Source of the DNA: Streptosporangiaceae bacterium
Lineage (GTDB): Bacteria; Actinomycetota; Actinomycetes; Streptosporangiales; Streptosporangiaceae
Assembly: GCA_030050125.1 (NCBI GenBank)
Contig: JASIJN010000104.1
Span: 1-6,862 of the forward strand
Length of the DNA: 6,862 nucleotides
Direction of reading: 5' to 3'
This document shows positions 1-5,799 of this stretch, one piece after another. The notes under the pieces were generated by a model. The model saw nothing but the letters and a program-made list of their open reading frames with translations. It did not search any database and had not been told where the DNA came from. The first letter of the stretch is position 1. The number at the start of each line of letters is the position of its first letter. A program made the translations under genes and the position numbers.

Positions 1-843
1 CAGGACCGCCCGCCGGGCCTGCTCCAGCTCGGCCCGCTCGGCCTGCCCCGCCGCCTGCACCTGAGCCCGCCGCCGGGCGGCCATCGCATCGGCCGCCACT
101 CCCACCGCCGCCAGCCCCAGGCACCCCGCCACGCCGGTCCCGCCAAGTCCCAGGTGCCAGAGCCACGGCACCAGCGTCAGCGCCCCCATCCAGCACAACA
201 CCGCCCGGCTCTGCCGCGCGCCCGCCACCGCGAAGCAGGCCACCACCCCGGCCAGCAGCACCGGACCCCACGACCAGCCCCAGCGCCAGCCCACCTGCGC
301 ATGCGGCACCAGCCACAATCCCGCCCATCCCAGCCGCCACCCGAGCAGCGGGTACCGCCCGGCCAGCGCCACCGGGACCACCACCGCCAGCGCCACGAGC
401 ACGTCCAGCGTCGCCGCGTTCATCGGGGTGCTGAAGAACACCGGGGCAGCCTTCTGGATGAGGAGGACATCGTGGGTGGTGACGAAGGTCCGCTTGGCGG
501 CGACGCGCCGGGCCACCCGCTGGGCGCCCTCCCCGAGCGGAACAACGGTCAGGGGACGGCCCCGGGTGGAAGGGGCGGGCGACCAGAAGCCGAACAGGCC
601 GGCCGGGCCGCCCAGCCTGCGCACGCCGGCCAGGCTGACCATGGCCAGCAAGCCCGTGACCGTGGCGAGCCCGCCGTATACCGCCCGGCGCTGCCACGGC
701 GAGCGCCACACCGGGGCCGGATCGCCGCCCCAGGCCACGCCGGCCAGCCCCCGCCACAACCACCGCGTCACCGGCCACACCCGCGACGCCACCCGCCGCC
801 TTGCCGCACCTGCCATCAGCACCACCCCGGACAACCCGTCCAC
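1..843 (-). CDS. Sensor histidine kinase, NarL/DesK class (5' part; C-terminus off left edge)
   Basis: The minus-strand frame stays open from a stop at 853-855 to the left edge, giving 281 codons of the N-terminal part of a membrane sensor kinase. Numbered from GTG 843, residues 1-54 are Arg/Trp-rich and probably cytoplasmic. Hydrophobic segments follow at about 55-74, 145-180 (perhaps two helices), 192-208, 214-232 and 236-253. A loop of about 70 residues (75-144) could be the sensing surface. Residues 254-281 form a charged helix ending ERAELEQARRAVL, which in NarL/DesK-class (HisKA_3) kinases lies just before the ARELHD phospho-histidine box. That box and the ATPase domain are outside the window, so the class call rests on this helix and the membrane layout. 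The start is uncertain. GTG 843 sits six bases after a TAACCT -10 match and would be leaderless. ATG 816 has a weak GGGGTGG upstream. The family's response regulator usually follows, here off the left edge. The gene diverges from the second kinase. Confidence 0.8.
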   Translation of the reverse strand, partial: MDGLSGVVLMAGAARRRVASRVWPVTRWLWRGLAGVAWGGDPAPVWRSPWQRRAVYGGLATVTGLLAMVSLAGVRRLGGPAGLFGFWSPAPSTRGRPLTVVPLGEGAQRVARRVAAKRTFVTTHDVLLIQKAAPVFFSTPMNAATLDVLVALAVVVPVALAGRYPLLGWRLGWAGLWLVPHAQVGWRWGWSWGPVLLAGVVACFAVAGARQSRAVLCWMGALTLVPWLWHLGLGGTGVAGCLGLAAVGVAADAMAARRRAQVQAAGQAERAELEQARRAVL

Positions 844-849
844 GCAGCC

Positions 850-879
850 AGGTTAAGCCGACCCGGCCCCCGCGGTCGT
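850..879 (-). promoter_or_regulatory. Candidate leaderless promoter of the leftward kinase
   Basis: On the minus strand a TAACCT hexamer (850-855, TANNNT type) ends six bases before GTG 843. A partial -35 match, ACGACC (874-879), lies 18 bases further upstream. This spacing would place the transcript start at or next to the GTG, as in leaderless actinobacterial mRNAs, and would explain the missing Shine-Dalgarno. The -35 match is weak. Confidence 0.35.
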
Positions 880-892
880 CCCGCCGCAGATT

Positions 893-910
893 GTCATACC
901 CAGGTATGAC
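893..910. promoter_or_regulatory. Perfect 18-bp palindrome between the divergent kinases (candidate operator)
   Basis: GTCATACC and GGTATGAC are exact inverted repeats (8-bp arms, 2-base CA centre). The site is AT-rich for this window and is the only long mixed-sequence perfect dyad I found in the intergenic DNA. It ends 5 bases before a TTGCCA -35 candidate for the rightward kinase and lies 13 bases beyond the -35 candidate of the leftward kinase. Its centre would be near -51 and -58 of the two predicted starts, a typical place for an activator. The binding protein is unknown. A response regulator paired with one of the two kinases is a reasonable guess. Confidence 0.6.
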
Positions 911-915
911 GGAGC

Positions 916-946
916 TTGCCAGCAAACCACCCCGCGGCCGTAGGAT
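916..946 (+). promoter_or_regulatory. Candidate promoter of the rightward kinase
   Basis: TTGCCA (916-921, five of six to the TTGACA -35 consensus) and TAGGAT (941-946, TANNNT) are separated by 19 bases, slightly longer than the ideal 17-18. Transcription would start near 952-954, giving a leader of about 30 bases with a strong ribosome binding site. This also argues against TTG 916 being the start codon, because it would fall inside the -35 element. Confidence 0.35.
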
Positions 947-971
947 TCGGTAGCCACCGGACAGCCGAGAT

Positions 972-979
972 GGGAGGAA
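972..979 (+). promoter_or_regulatory. Ribosome binding site deciding the start of the rightward kinase
   Basis: GGGAGGAA, with a full GGAGG core at 973-977, ends just before GTG 982 (4 bases from core to start, a little short). In-frame alternatives are worse: TTG 916 has no such site, and ATG 970 immediately precedes the purine run. Confidence 0.65.
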
Positions 980-981
980 GT

Positions 982-2109
982 GTGGCCGCTGGCACCACCA
1001 CCGCCCGTCACGCGCGGCTGCCGGGCGACCGGATCCGGCGCATCGCCCGCGCGTACTGGCCCGACATCGCGTGGGCGGTCTTCGTCGGGCTGAACCTCAT
1101 CGCCATGCGCCTCATCCCGGCCTGGGGATCGGTCCCGTTCCTCATCATCTGGATCAGCCTGACCGCGATCTACGGTTTCCGGCTCTGGCGGCTCGGGTCG
1201 ACGGTGCTCACCGTTTCGCTCGTGACCCTGGCCACCGGGGGCCTGATCGGCTGGCAGGTACTGCGCGGCGAGCAGGACGGTGACTACCTGGCCGAGGTTC
1301 CGCTGCTCGCCCTGATGTTCGTGATCGTCGTGTGGCATGCCCGGCGGCGGATGGCCGCCATGGAGGAGATGAAGCGCGTCTCCGAGCACAACCTGGTCCT
1401 GCTGGACCAGCAGCGACGGTTCCTGCAGGACGTGTCCCACGAGCTGGGCACGCCGATCACGATCGCCCTCGGCCACGCCGAGCTGATCACCCACGCGGCC
1501 ACCGACCAGACGATCGCCAAGGACGCCCGGGTGGCCGTGGAGGAACTCCTCCGGATGCGCCGGCTCGCCAACCGCCTGGTGCTGCTGGCGTCGACCGACA
1601 ACCCGGACTTCCTCCACCTGGCCCCGGTGGACACCACCGAGCTGCTGATGGAGATCCTGCACCGGTGGAGCCAGACGCCCCGGCGCTGGTCCCTCGGCAC
1701 CGTGACCGACGCGCGCCTGCTGGCCGACCGGGACCGGCTGACCGTGGCCCTGGACGCGCTGATCGAGAACGCCGTCGACCACACCGACGCCGGCGGCCGG
1801 ATCGAGCTGAGCGCCTGGCTGGCGGACGGGAAGATCGTCCTGAGCGTCAGGGACACCGGCTCGGGCATCCCGGCCGCCGACATCGGGCTGATCTTCGACC
1901 GGTTCACCCGGGTCGGGACCGGCCGCAGCCGGCAGACCGGCGGGTTCGGCCTCGGGCTGGCGGTGGTGAAGGCGATCGCGCAGGCTCATCACGGCTCGGT
2001 GCACGTGCGCAGCGTGGTGGGTCAGGGCTCGGTGTTCGATCTGTTCATCCCGGCCTCGGAGGTCCGCCCCGCGTTAGCGTTACCGTCCGACCCTGACGCG
2101 CAGGCCTGA
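982..2109 (+). CDS. Sensor histidine kinase, HisKA/HATPase_c class, four-helix membrane domain, no adjacent regulator
   Basis: This is a complete kinase of 375 residues, read from GTG 982. Hydrophobic segments at about 28-45, 50-66, 72-92 and 104-119 are joined by short loops, so it has no large extracytoplasmic sensor domain and probably senses within or at the membrane. No HAMP domain is evident: a helical linker (about 120-145) runs straight into the H box, QDVSHELGTP, with phospho-acceptor His153. The ATP-binding domain shows the N box (IENAVDHT, Asn263), the G1 box (DTGSG, 291-295), an F box (IFDRF, 304-308) and the G2 box (GFGLGLA, 321-327). All key catalytic residues are present, so it should autophosphorylate and pass phosphate to an OmpR-type or similar regulator. 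No response regulator is next to it: upstream is the divergent NarL-class kinase and downstream is a convergent reductase. Its partner must be elsewhere, possibly beyond the left edge. The signal is unknown. Confidence 0.9.
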   Translation: MAAGTTTARHARLPGDRIRRIARAYWPDIAWAVFVGLNLIAMRLIPAWGSVPFLIIWISLTAIYGFRLWRLGSTVLTVSLVTLATGGLIGWQVLRGEQDGDYLAEVPLLALMFVIVVWHARRRMAAMEEMKRVSEHNLVLLDQQRRFLQDVSHELGTPITIALGHAELITHAATDQTIAKDARVAVEELLRMRRLANRLVLLASTDNPDFLHLAPVDTTELLMEILHRWSQTPRRWSLGTVTDARLLADRDRLTVALDALIENAVDHTDAGGRIELSAWLADGKIVLSVRDTGSGIPAADIGLIFDRFTRVGTGRSRQTGGFGLGLAVVKAIAQAHHGSVHVRSVVGQGSVFDLFIPASEVRPALALPSDPDAQA

Positions 2110-2123
2110 GCGCCGCCCGGCGC
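2110..2123. terminator. Possible bidirectional hairpin between convergent stop codons
   Basis: GCGCCG and CGGCGC are exact inverted repeats around a 2-base CC centre (in practice a 5-bp stem with a 4-base loop). They fill nearly all of the 15-base gap between the kinase stop (TGA 2107-2109) and the reductase stop (TAA, 2125-2127 on the minus strand). There is no T-tract on either side, so it is not a textbook intrinsic terminator. Actinobacterial terminators often lack the tract. An all-GC palindrome this short can also arise by chance. Confidence 0.35.
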
Positions 2124-2124
2124 G

Positions 2125-3117
2125 TTACCTGGGGGCGTCGCCGAGGCGGTATTCGTAGGTGATCTCGTCCAGCCGGCGCTTGAGGTCGTCGTCGAGAGCG
2201 AGGCCGACCCCGGCCAGGCTGGCGCCCAGCTGGTCCGGCCGGCTGGCCCCGATGATCGGCGCCGTGATCACCGGGTTGGCCAGCACCCAGGCCACCGCGA
2301 GCGTGACCAGGTCCGCGCCGGCCTCCCCGGCCAGCTCGCGGATGGCCTCGACCGTGTCGAACTCCCGGTCGTGCCAGTAGCGGTCCTGGTAGTTCTGGGC
2401 CGCCGTGCCGAGGGTGAACCGGGTGCCCTCGGGCGGCGGGCTCTGCCTGACGTGCTTGCCGGAGAGCAGGCCCCCGGCGATCGGGTTGTAGGGGATGACG
2501 CCGATGCCCTCCTCGCCGCAGTACGGCAGCATTTCCCGCTCGATCTGGCGGAAGAGCAGGTTGTAGCGGGGCTGGACGCAGTCGAGGCGGGCCAGCCGCA
2601 GCGTCTCGGTCCGGCCGACGGCCCTGACCAGCTGGTAGGTCAGGAAGTTCGAGCATCCGAGGTAACGCACCTTGCCCTGGTGGACCAGGTCATCGAGGGC
2701 GCCCAGGGTCTCGTCGATCGGCGTCGCCGGGTCATACCCGTGCAGCTGGTACAGGTCGATGTAGTCGGTCTGCAGCCGCCGCAGGGAGTCCTCGACGGCG
2801 GACAGGATGTGCTTGCGGGAGTTACCGGCGTCGAAGGGCGCCGGGCCGGTCGGGGCGAAGCACTTGGTGGCCACGATGAAACGGTCCCGCTTCCCGCGCA
2901 GCCAGCGCCCCAGGATCTCCTCGGTCAGGCCCCGGGTGGACAGGTCCCCGCCCAGGGGGTACGCGTCCGAGCTATCGAGGAAGTCGACGCCTCCGTCCGC
3001 GGCCCGGTCGAGGATCGACACCGAGGTCGTCTCGTCGCACTGCAGTCCGAAGGTCATCGTGCCCAGGCACAGCCTGGATACCTGAAGGCCGGTCCGGCCG
3101 AGTCGGGTGTGTTCCAC
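2125..3117 (-). CDS. Aldo/keto reductase, NADP-dependent
   Basis: This is a complete 330-residue (alpha/beta)8-barrel oxidoreductase of the AKR superfamily, soluble and cytoplasmic, expected to reduce a carbonyl compound (or oxidise an alcohol) with NADPH. The N-terminus has the LGRTGLQVSRLCLGTMTFG signature (6-24). The catalytic tetrad is visible as Asp48, Tyr53, Lys85 and His126, within FLDSSDAY, VATKCF and YQLHGYD. Further family landmarks are YLGCSNF (152-158), QPRYNLL (182-188), NPIAGGLLSGK (211-221) and the cofactor phosphate-binding region GASRPDQL (290-297). Length is normal for the family. The substrate cannot be told from sequence. The start is GTG 3117, which puts the signature at the usual distance from the N-terminus. 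No Shine-Dalgarno precedes it, but TAACGT ends six bases upstream, so the message may be leaderless. It is convergent with the second kinase and divergent from clpC, and so probably monocistronic. Confidence 0.93.
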   Translation of the reverse strand: MEHTRLGRTGLQVSRLCLGTMTFGLQCDETTSVSILDRAADGGVDFLDSSDAYPLGGDLSTRGLTEEILGRWLRGKRDRFIVATKCFAPTGPAPFDAGNSRKHILSAVEDSLRRLQTDYIDLYQLHGYDPATPIDETLGALDDLVHQGKVRYLGCSNFLTYQLVRAVGRTETLRLARLDCVQPRYNLLFRQIEREMLPYCGEEGIGVIPYNPIAGGLLSGKHVRQSPPPEGTRFTLGTAAQNYQDRYWHDREFDTVEAIRELAGEAGADLVTLAVAWVLANPVITAPIIGASRPDQLGASLAGVGLALDDDLKRRLDEITYEYRLGDAPR

Positions 3118-3147
3118 ACGAGCACGTTACGCGGGCCGGTCCGGCCG
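3087..3147. repeat. Two copies of a 14-bp GC sequence containing a palindrome
   Basis: GGCCGGTCCGGCCG occurs at 3087-3100 and again at 3134-3147, 47 bases apart start to start. The first 13 bases of each copy are an interrupted palindrome (GGCCGG-T-CCGGCC). The left copy is inside the reductase gene and encodes part of its conserved LGRTGL motif. The right copy is non-coding and fills most of the spacer between the presumed -35 and -10 regions of the reductase promoter. It could be an operator pair. However, the coding copy is also what favoured GC-rich codons for that motif would give. Confidence 0.4.
3124..3129 (-). promoter_or_regulatory. Candidate -10 element of the aldo/keto reductase (leaderless)
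   Basis: On the minus strand TAACGT (TANNNT type) ends six bases before the GTG start at 3117, the same geometry as for the leftward kinase. No recognisable -35 lies 17-18 bases upstream, where the sequence is GGCGGC. The spacer is largely taken up by the GGCCGG-A-CCGGCC palindrome. Confidence 0.3.
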
Positions 3148-3169
3148 CCGCCATTGGATGGTCTGTCTG

Positions 3170-3188
3170 TTTCGCGGCGAAATTTCGC
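3170..3188. promoter_or_regulatory. Overlapping TTTCGC/GCGAAA palindromes upstream of clpC (candidate operator)
   Basis: Three alternating half-sites lie in 19 bases: TTTCGC (3170-3175), GCGAAA (3177-3182) and TTTCGC (3183-3188). The first pair forms an inverted repeat with a one-base centre. The second pair forms a perfect 12-bp palindrome. The cluster is AT-rich compared with its surroundings and lies 71 bases before the clpC start. It does not match the HspR HAIR element or CIRCE, and I do not see the CGC-N5-GCG layout I recall for ClgR boxes. The binding protein is unknown. I could not pick out a convincing -35/-10 pair for clpC in 3118-3258. Confidence 0.45.
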
Positions 3189-3243
3189 GAGTGGCTGGCT
3201 CGGGAGACCGGGTAGGGCTAGGGAGAACACTGCGATGCCACAC

Positions 3244-3252
3244 GGGGGAGGA
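3244..3252 (+). promoter_or_regulatory. Ribosome binding site fixing the clpC start
   Basis: GGGGGAGGA contains a full GGAGG core (3247-3251) seven bases before ATG 3259, which is ideal spacing. The in-frame ATG at 3235 has no comparable site, and starting there would place this purine run inside the coding region. Confidence 0.75.
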
Positions 3253-3258
3253 CTCGCG

Positions 3259-5793
3259 ATGAGCAGTGGCTTCTACGGGCCAGAAGGCTTCGGCTCCAGC
3301 CCGTTCGATGACTTTCTCGCCCGGATCTACGGCGCGGGGGGCCAGCGGCGCCCGTCCCAGCGAGTGGACATCACCCGGCTGATGAGCGGGCCTGCCCGCC
3401 AGCTGCTGGGCGCGGCGGCGGCCCACGCGACCGAGCGGGGCGGAACGGATCTCGGCACCGAGCACCTGCTCTGGGCGGCGGCCACGCTGGAGCCCACCCG
3501 GCAGTTGCTGGTGCGCGCCGGCTCCGACCCCAGCGCCCTGGCCGACGCCGTCGAGAGCCAGGAGCCAAGCCGCGAGCGCAGCAGCGAGCCGCCGCAGCTG
3601 ACGCCGGGAGCCAAGCGCGCGCTGCTGGACGCGCACCAGATCTCACGCTCGCTCGGGTCGACCTACATCGGGCCCGAGCACATACTGTTCGCGCTGGCGG
3701 TGAACCCGGAGTCGTCGGCCGGCCGGATGCTCGGCGCCGCGCACGTGACGCCGGAGGCGCTCCAGGCCGCCCTCACCGGCCAGGGCGTGCCGCCCGGGGC
3801 CGGCGGTCCCGGCGGCCGGTCGGCCACCCCCACGCTGGACGAGTTCGGCCGCGACCTCACCGCCATGGCCCAGGAGGGGCGGGTCGATCCGGTCATCGGC
3901 CGCGACGGCGAGATCGAGCAGACCATCGAGGTGCTCTCCCGGCGGGGCAAGAACAACCCGGTGCTGATCGGGGAGGCCGGGGTCGGCAAGACCGCGATCG
4001 TGGAGGGCATCGCCCAGCGCATCGTGGACGACGAAGTCCCGCAGATGCTGTCGGGCAAGCGCGTGGTCCAGCTCGAGCTGTCCGGCGTGGTGGCCGGCAC
4101 CCGTTACCGCGGCGACTTCGAGGAACGGATGAAGAAGATCATTGACGAGATCCGCGAGCACGGCGACGAGCTGATCATCTTCATCGACGAGCTGCACACG
4201 CTGGTCGGAGCGGGCGGCAGCACCGAGGGCGGCATGGACGCCGGCAACATGGTCAAGCCGGCCCTGGCCCGCGGCGAGCTGCACGTCGTCGGCGCGACCA
4301 CGCTGGACGAGTACCGCAAGAACATCGAGAAGGATGCCGCGCTGGCCCGGCGGTTCCAGCCGATCCTGGTGCCGGAGCCCACCGTCGACGACACGCTCGC
4401 GATCCTGCACGGGCTGCGCGACCGGTACGAGGCGCACCACCAGGTCCGCTACACCGACGAGGCGCTGAACGCGGCCGTCGAGCTGTCGGACCGCTACATC
4501 ACCGACCGGTACCTGCCCGACAAGGCCATCGATCTCATCGACCAGGCCGGGGCCCGGGTCCGGCTGCGGACCAAGACGCCCGGCGTGGACCTGCGCGACC
4601 TCGAACGGCGGGTCGAGGAACTGCGGCGGGACAAGGATCAGGCGGTGGCCAGCGAGCAGTACGAGCAGGCCTCTCGGCTGCGGGACGAGATCGAGGAGAC
4701 CCGCCGCCAGGTGGAGCAGCGCGGCAAGGGCGAGAGCGCGGTGCCTGAGGTCGTGGTCAACGACATCGCCGAGGTGGTGTCCCGGGCCACCGGCGTGCCC
4801 GTGCAGCAGCTGACCGAGGAGGAGAAGGACCGGCTGCTGGGCCTGGAGCAGCACCTGCACGAGCGGATCATCGGGCAGGACCAGGCCGTCGCGGCGGTGT
4901 CCGAGGCGGTCCGGCGCTCCCGGGCCGGGCTCGGCGACCCGCAGCGCCCGGTCGGCAGCTTCCTGTTCCTCGGGCCGACCGGGGTGGGCAAGACCGAGCT
5001 GGCCCGCGCGCTGACCGAGGCGCTGTTCGGCGCGGACAGCAGGATGATCCGGCTCGACATGAGTGAGTTCCAGGAGCGGCACACGGTGAGCCGCCTCATC
5101 GGCGCGCCGCCCGGCTACGTCGGTTACGAGGAGGCCGGCCAGCTCACCGAGGCGGTGCGGCGGCGGCCGTACTCCGTGGTACTGCTGGACGAGATCGAGA
5201 AGGCCCATCCGGACGTGTTCAACATCCTGCTGCAGATCCTCGACGACGGCAGGCTGACCGACGGCCAGGGCCGGACCGTCGACTTCAAGAACACCGTCCT
5301 GATCATGACCAGCAACCTCGGGTCCGACCTGGTGGCCAGGCGCGGAACCACGCTCGGCTTCGGGGCCACCGCGGCAGCCTCGGCCGAGGGCCAGGAGAGC
5401 GCGCTGCAGGACCAGATGACGCGCCGGCTGCGGGAGTCGTTCCGTCCCGAGTTCCTGAACCGGATCGACGAGATCATCGTCTTCCGCCAGCTGGACAAGA
5501 CCGAACTGCAGCAGATCACCGAGCTCCTGCTCGAGGAGACCCGCCGCCGGATGCACGGGCAGGGCGTGACGGTGCGCTTCACCCCGGCCGCCGTGGACTG
5601 GATCGCCGAGCACGGCTTCCAGCCCGAGTTCGGCGCCCGGCCGATGCGCCGGACCATCCAGCGCGAGGTGGACAACCAGCTGTCCCGGATGCTGCTGAAC
5701 GGCCAGATCTCCTCCGGCCAGGAGACCACCGTCGACGTCGAGGACGGCCTGCTGTCCTTCGAAACCAGCGCCCAGCCCGCCGCGGTGCCGTGA
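3259..5793 (+). CDS. clpC: ClpC-type AAA+ unfoldase, Clp protease ATP-binding subunit (stress-type paralogue)
   Basis: This 844-residue, two-module Hsp100 ATPase unfolds proteins and feeds them to the ClpP protease. Residues 1-38 are a Gly/Phe-rich extension, with the two-repeat Clp N domain after it (about 41-90 and 115-172) and a Gly/Pro linker (174-190). Module 1 has Walker A GEAGVGKT (238-245), Walker B IIFIDE (306-311) and the ARRF arginine region (363-366). A short middle domain (about 444-488) carries a UVR-like helix, [13 protein letters not shown]. The middle domain is far shorter than ClpB's, which favours ClpC. Module 2 has Walker A GPTGVGKT (572-579), Walker B VVLLDE (640-645), a ClpP-docking LGF loop (699-701) and sensor-2 GARP (792-795). 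It is therefore predicted to be ATPase-active and ClpP-dependent. The N-terminus does not begin with the MFERFT-type sequence of housekeeping ClpC1, so I take it as a second, probably stress-related copy. The frame is open far upstream (antisense to the reductase), but ATG 3259 has the ribosome binding site. A LAL regulator follows after 6 bases. Confidence 0.93.
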   Translation: MSSGFYGPEGFGSSPFDDFLARIYGAGGQRRPSQRVDITRLMSGPARQLLGAAAAHATERGGTDLGTEHLLWAAATLEPTRQLLVRAGSDPSALADAVESQEPSRERSSEPPQLTPGAKRALLDAHQISRSLGSTYIGPEHILFALAVNPESSAGRMLGAAHVTPEALQAALTGQGVPPGAGGPGGRSATPTLDEFGRDLTAMAQEGRVDPVIGRDGEIEQTIEVLSRRGKNNPVLIGEAGVGKTAIVEGIAQRIVDDEVPQMLSGKRVVQLELSGVVAGTRYRGDFEERMKKIIDEIREHGDELIIFIDELHTLVGAGGSTEGGMDAGNMVKPALARGELHVVGATTLDEYRKNIEKDAALARRFQPILVPEPTVDDTLAILHGLRDRYEAHHQVRYTDEALNAAVELSDRYITDRYLPDKAIDLIDQAGARVRLRTKTPGVDLRDLERRVEELRRDKDQAVASEQYEQASRLRDEIEETRRQVEQRGKGESAVPEVVVNDIAEVVSRATGVPVQQLTEEEKDRLLGLEQHLHERIIGQDQAVAAVSEAVRRSRAGLGDPQRPVGSFLFLGPTGVGKTELARALTEALFGADSRMIRLDMSEFQERHTVSRLIGAPPGYVGYEEAGQLTEAVRRRPYSVVLLDEIEKAHPDVFNILLQILDDGRLTDGQGRTVDFKNTVLIMTSNLGSDLVARRGTTLGFGATAAASAEGQESALQDQMTRRLRESFRPEFLNRIDEIIVFRQLDKTELQQITELLLEETRRRMHGQGVTVRFTPAAVDWIAEHGFQPEFGARPMRRTIQREVDNQLSRMLLNGQISSGQETTVDVEDGLLSFETSAQPAAVP

Positions 5794-5799
5794 CCAGCC

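Noticed and set aside
154..909. Plus-strand open frames antisense to the leftward kinase (including 428-856)
   Set aside because: Their translations are Pro/Arg/His-rich and low-complexity. The minus strand gives membrane helices and a kinase dimerisation helix.
916..925. Second small dyad TTGC-CA-GCAA next to the main palindrome
   Set aside because: The arms are only 4 bp and the dyad overlaps the -35 candidate. The shared CA centre is probably coincidence.
916..981. Longer start (TTG 916 or ATG 970) for the second kinase
   Set aside because: TTG 916 lies in a candidate -35 element and has no ribosome binding site. The GGAGG at 973-977 points to GTG 982, and the extra residues are not kinase-like.
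853..2004. Minus-strand open frames antisense to the second kinase (also 1284-1907)
   Set aside because: Their translations are biased in composition with no motif, while the plus strand has every kinase box in order.
2371..3258. Upstream extension of the clpC frame by 296 codons
   Set aside because: It is antisense to the aldo/keto reductase, its translation has no recognisable domain, and the strong ribosome binding site with ideal spacing marks ATG 3259 as the start.
3130..3258. Possible HspR (HAIR), CIRCE or ClgR site, or a sigma-B-like GGGTAG promoter (3210-3215), for clpC
   Set aside because: No CTTGAGT-N7-ACTCAAG, CIRCE or CGC-N5-GCG pattern is present, and no GTTT-like -35 lies 14-16 bases before GGGTAG.
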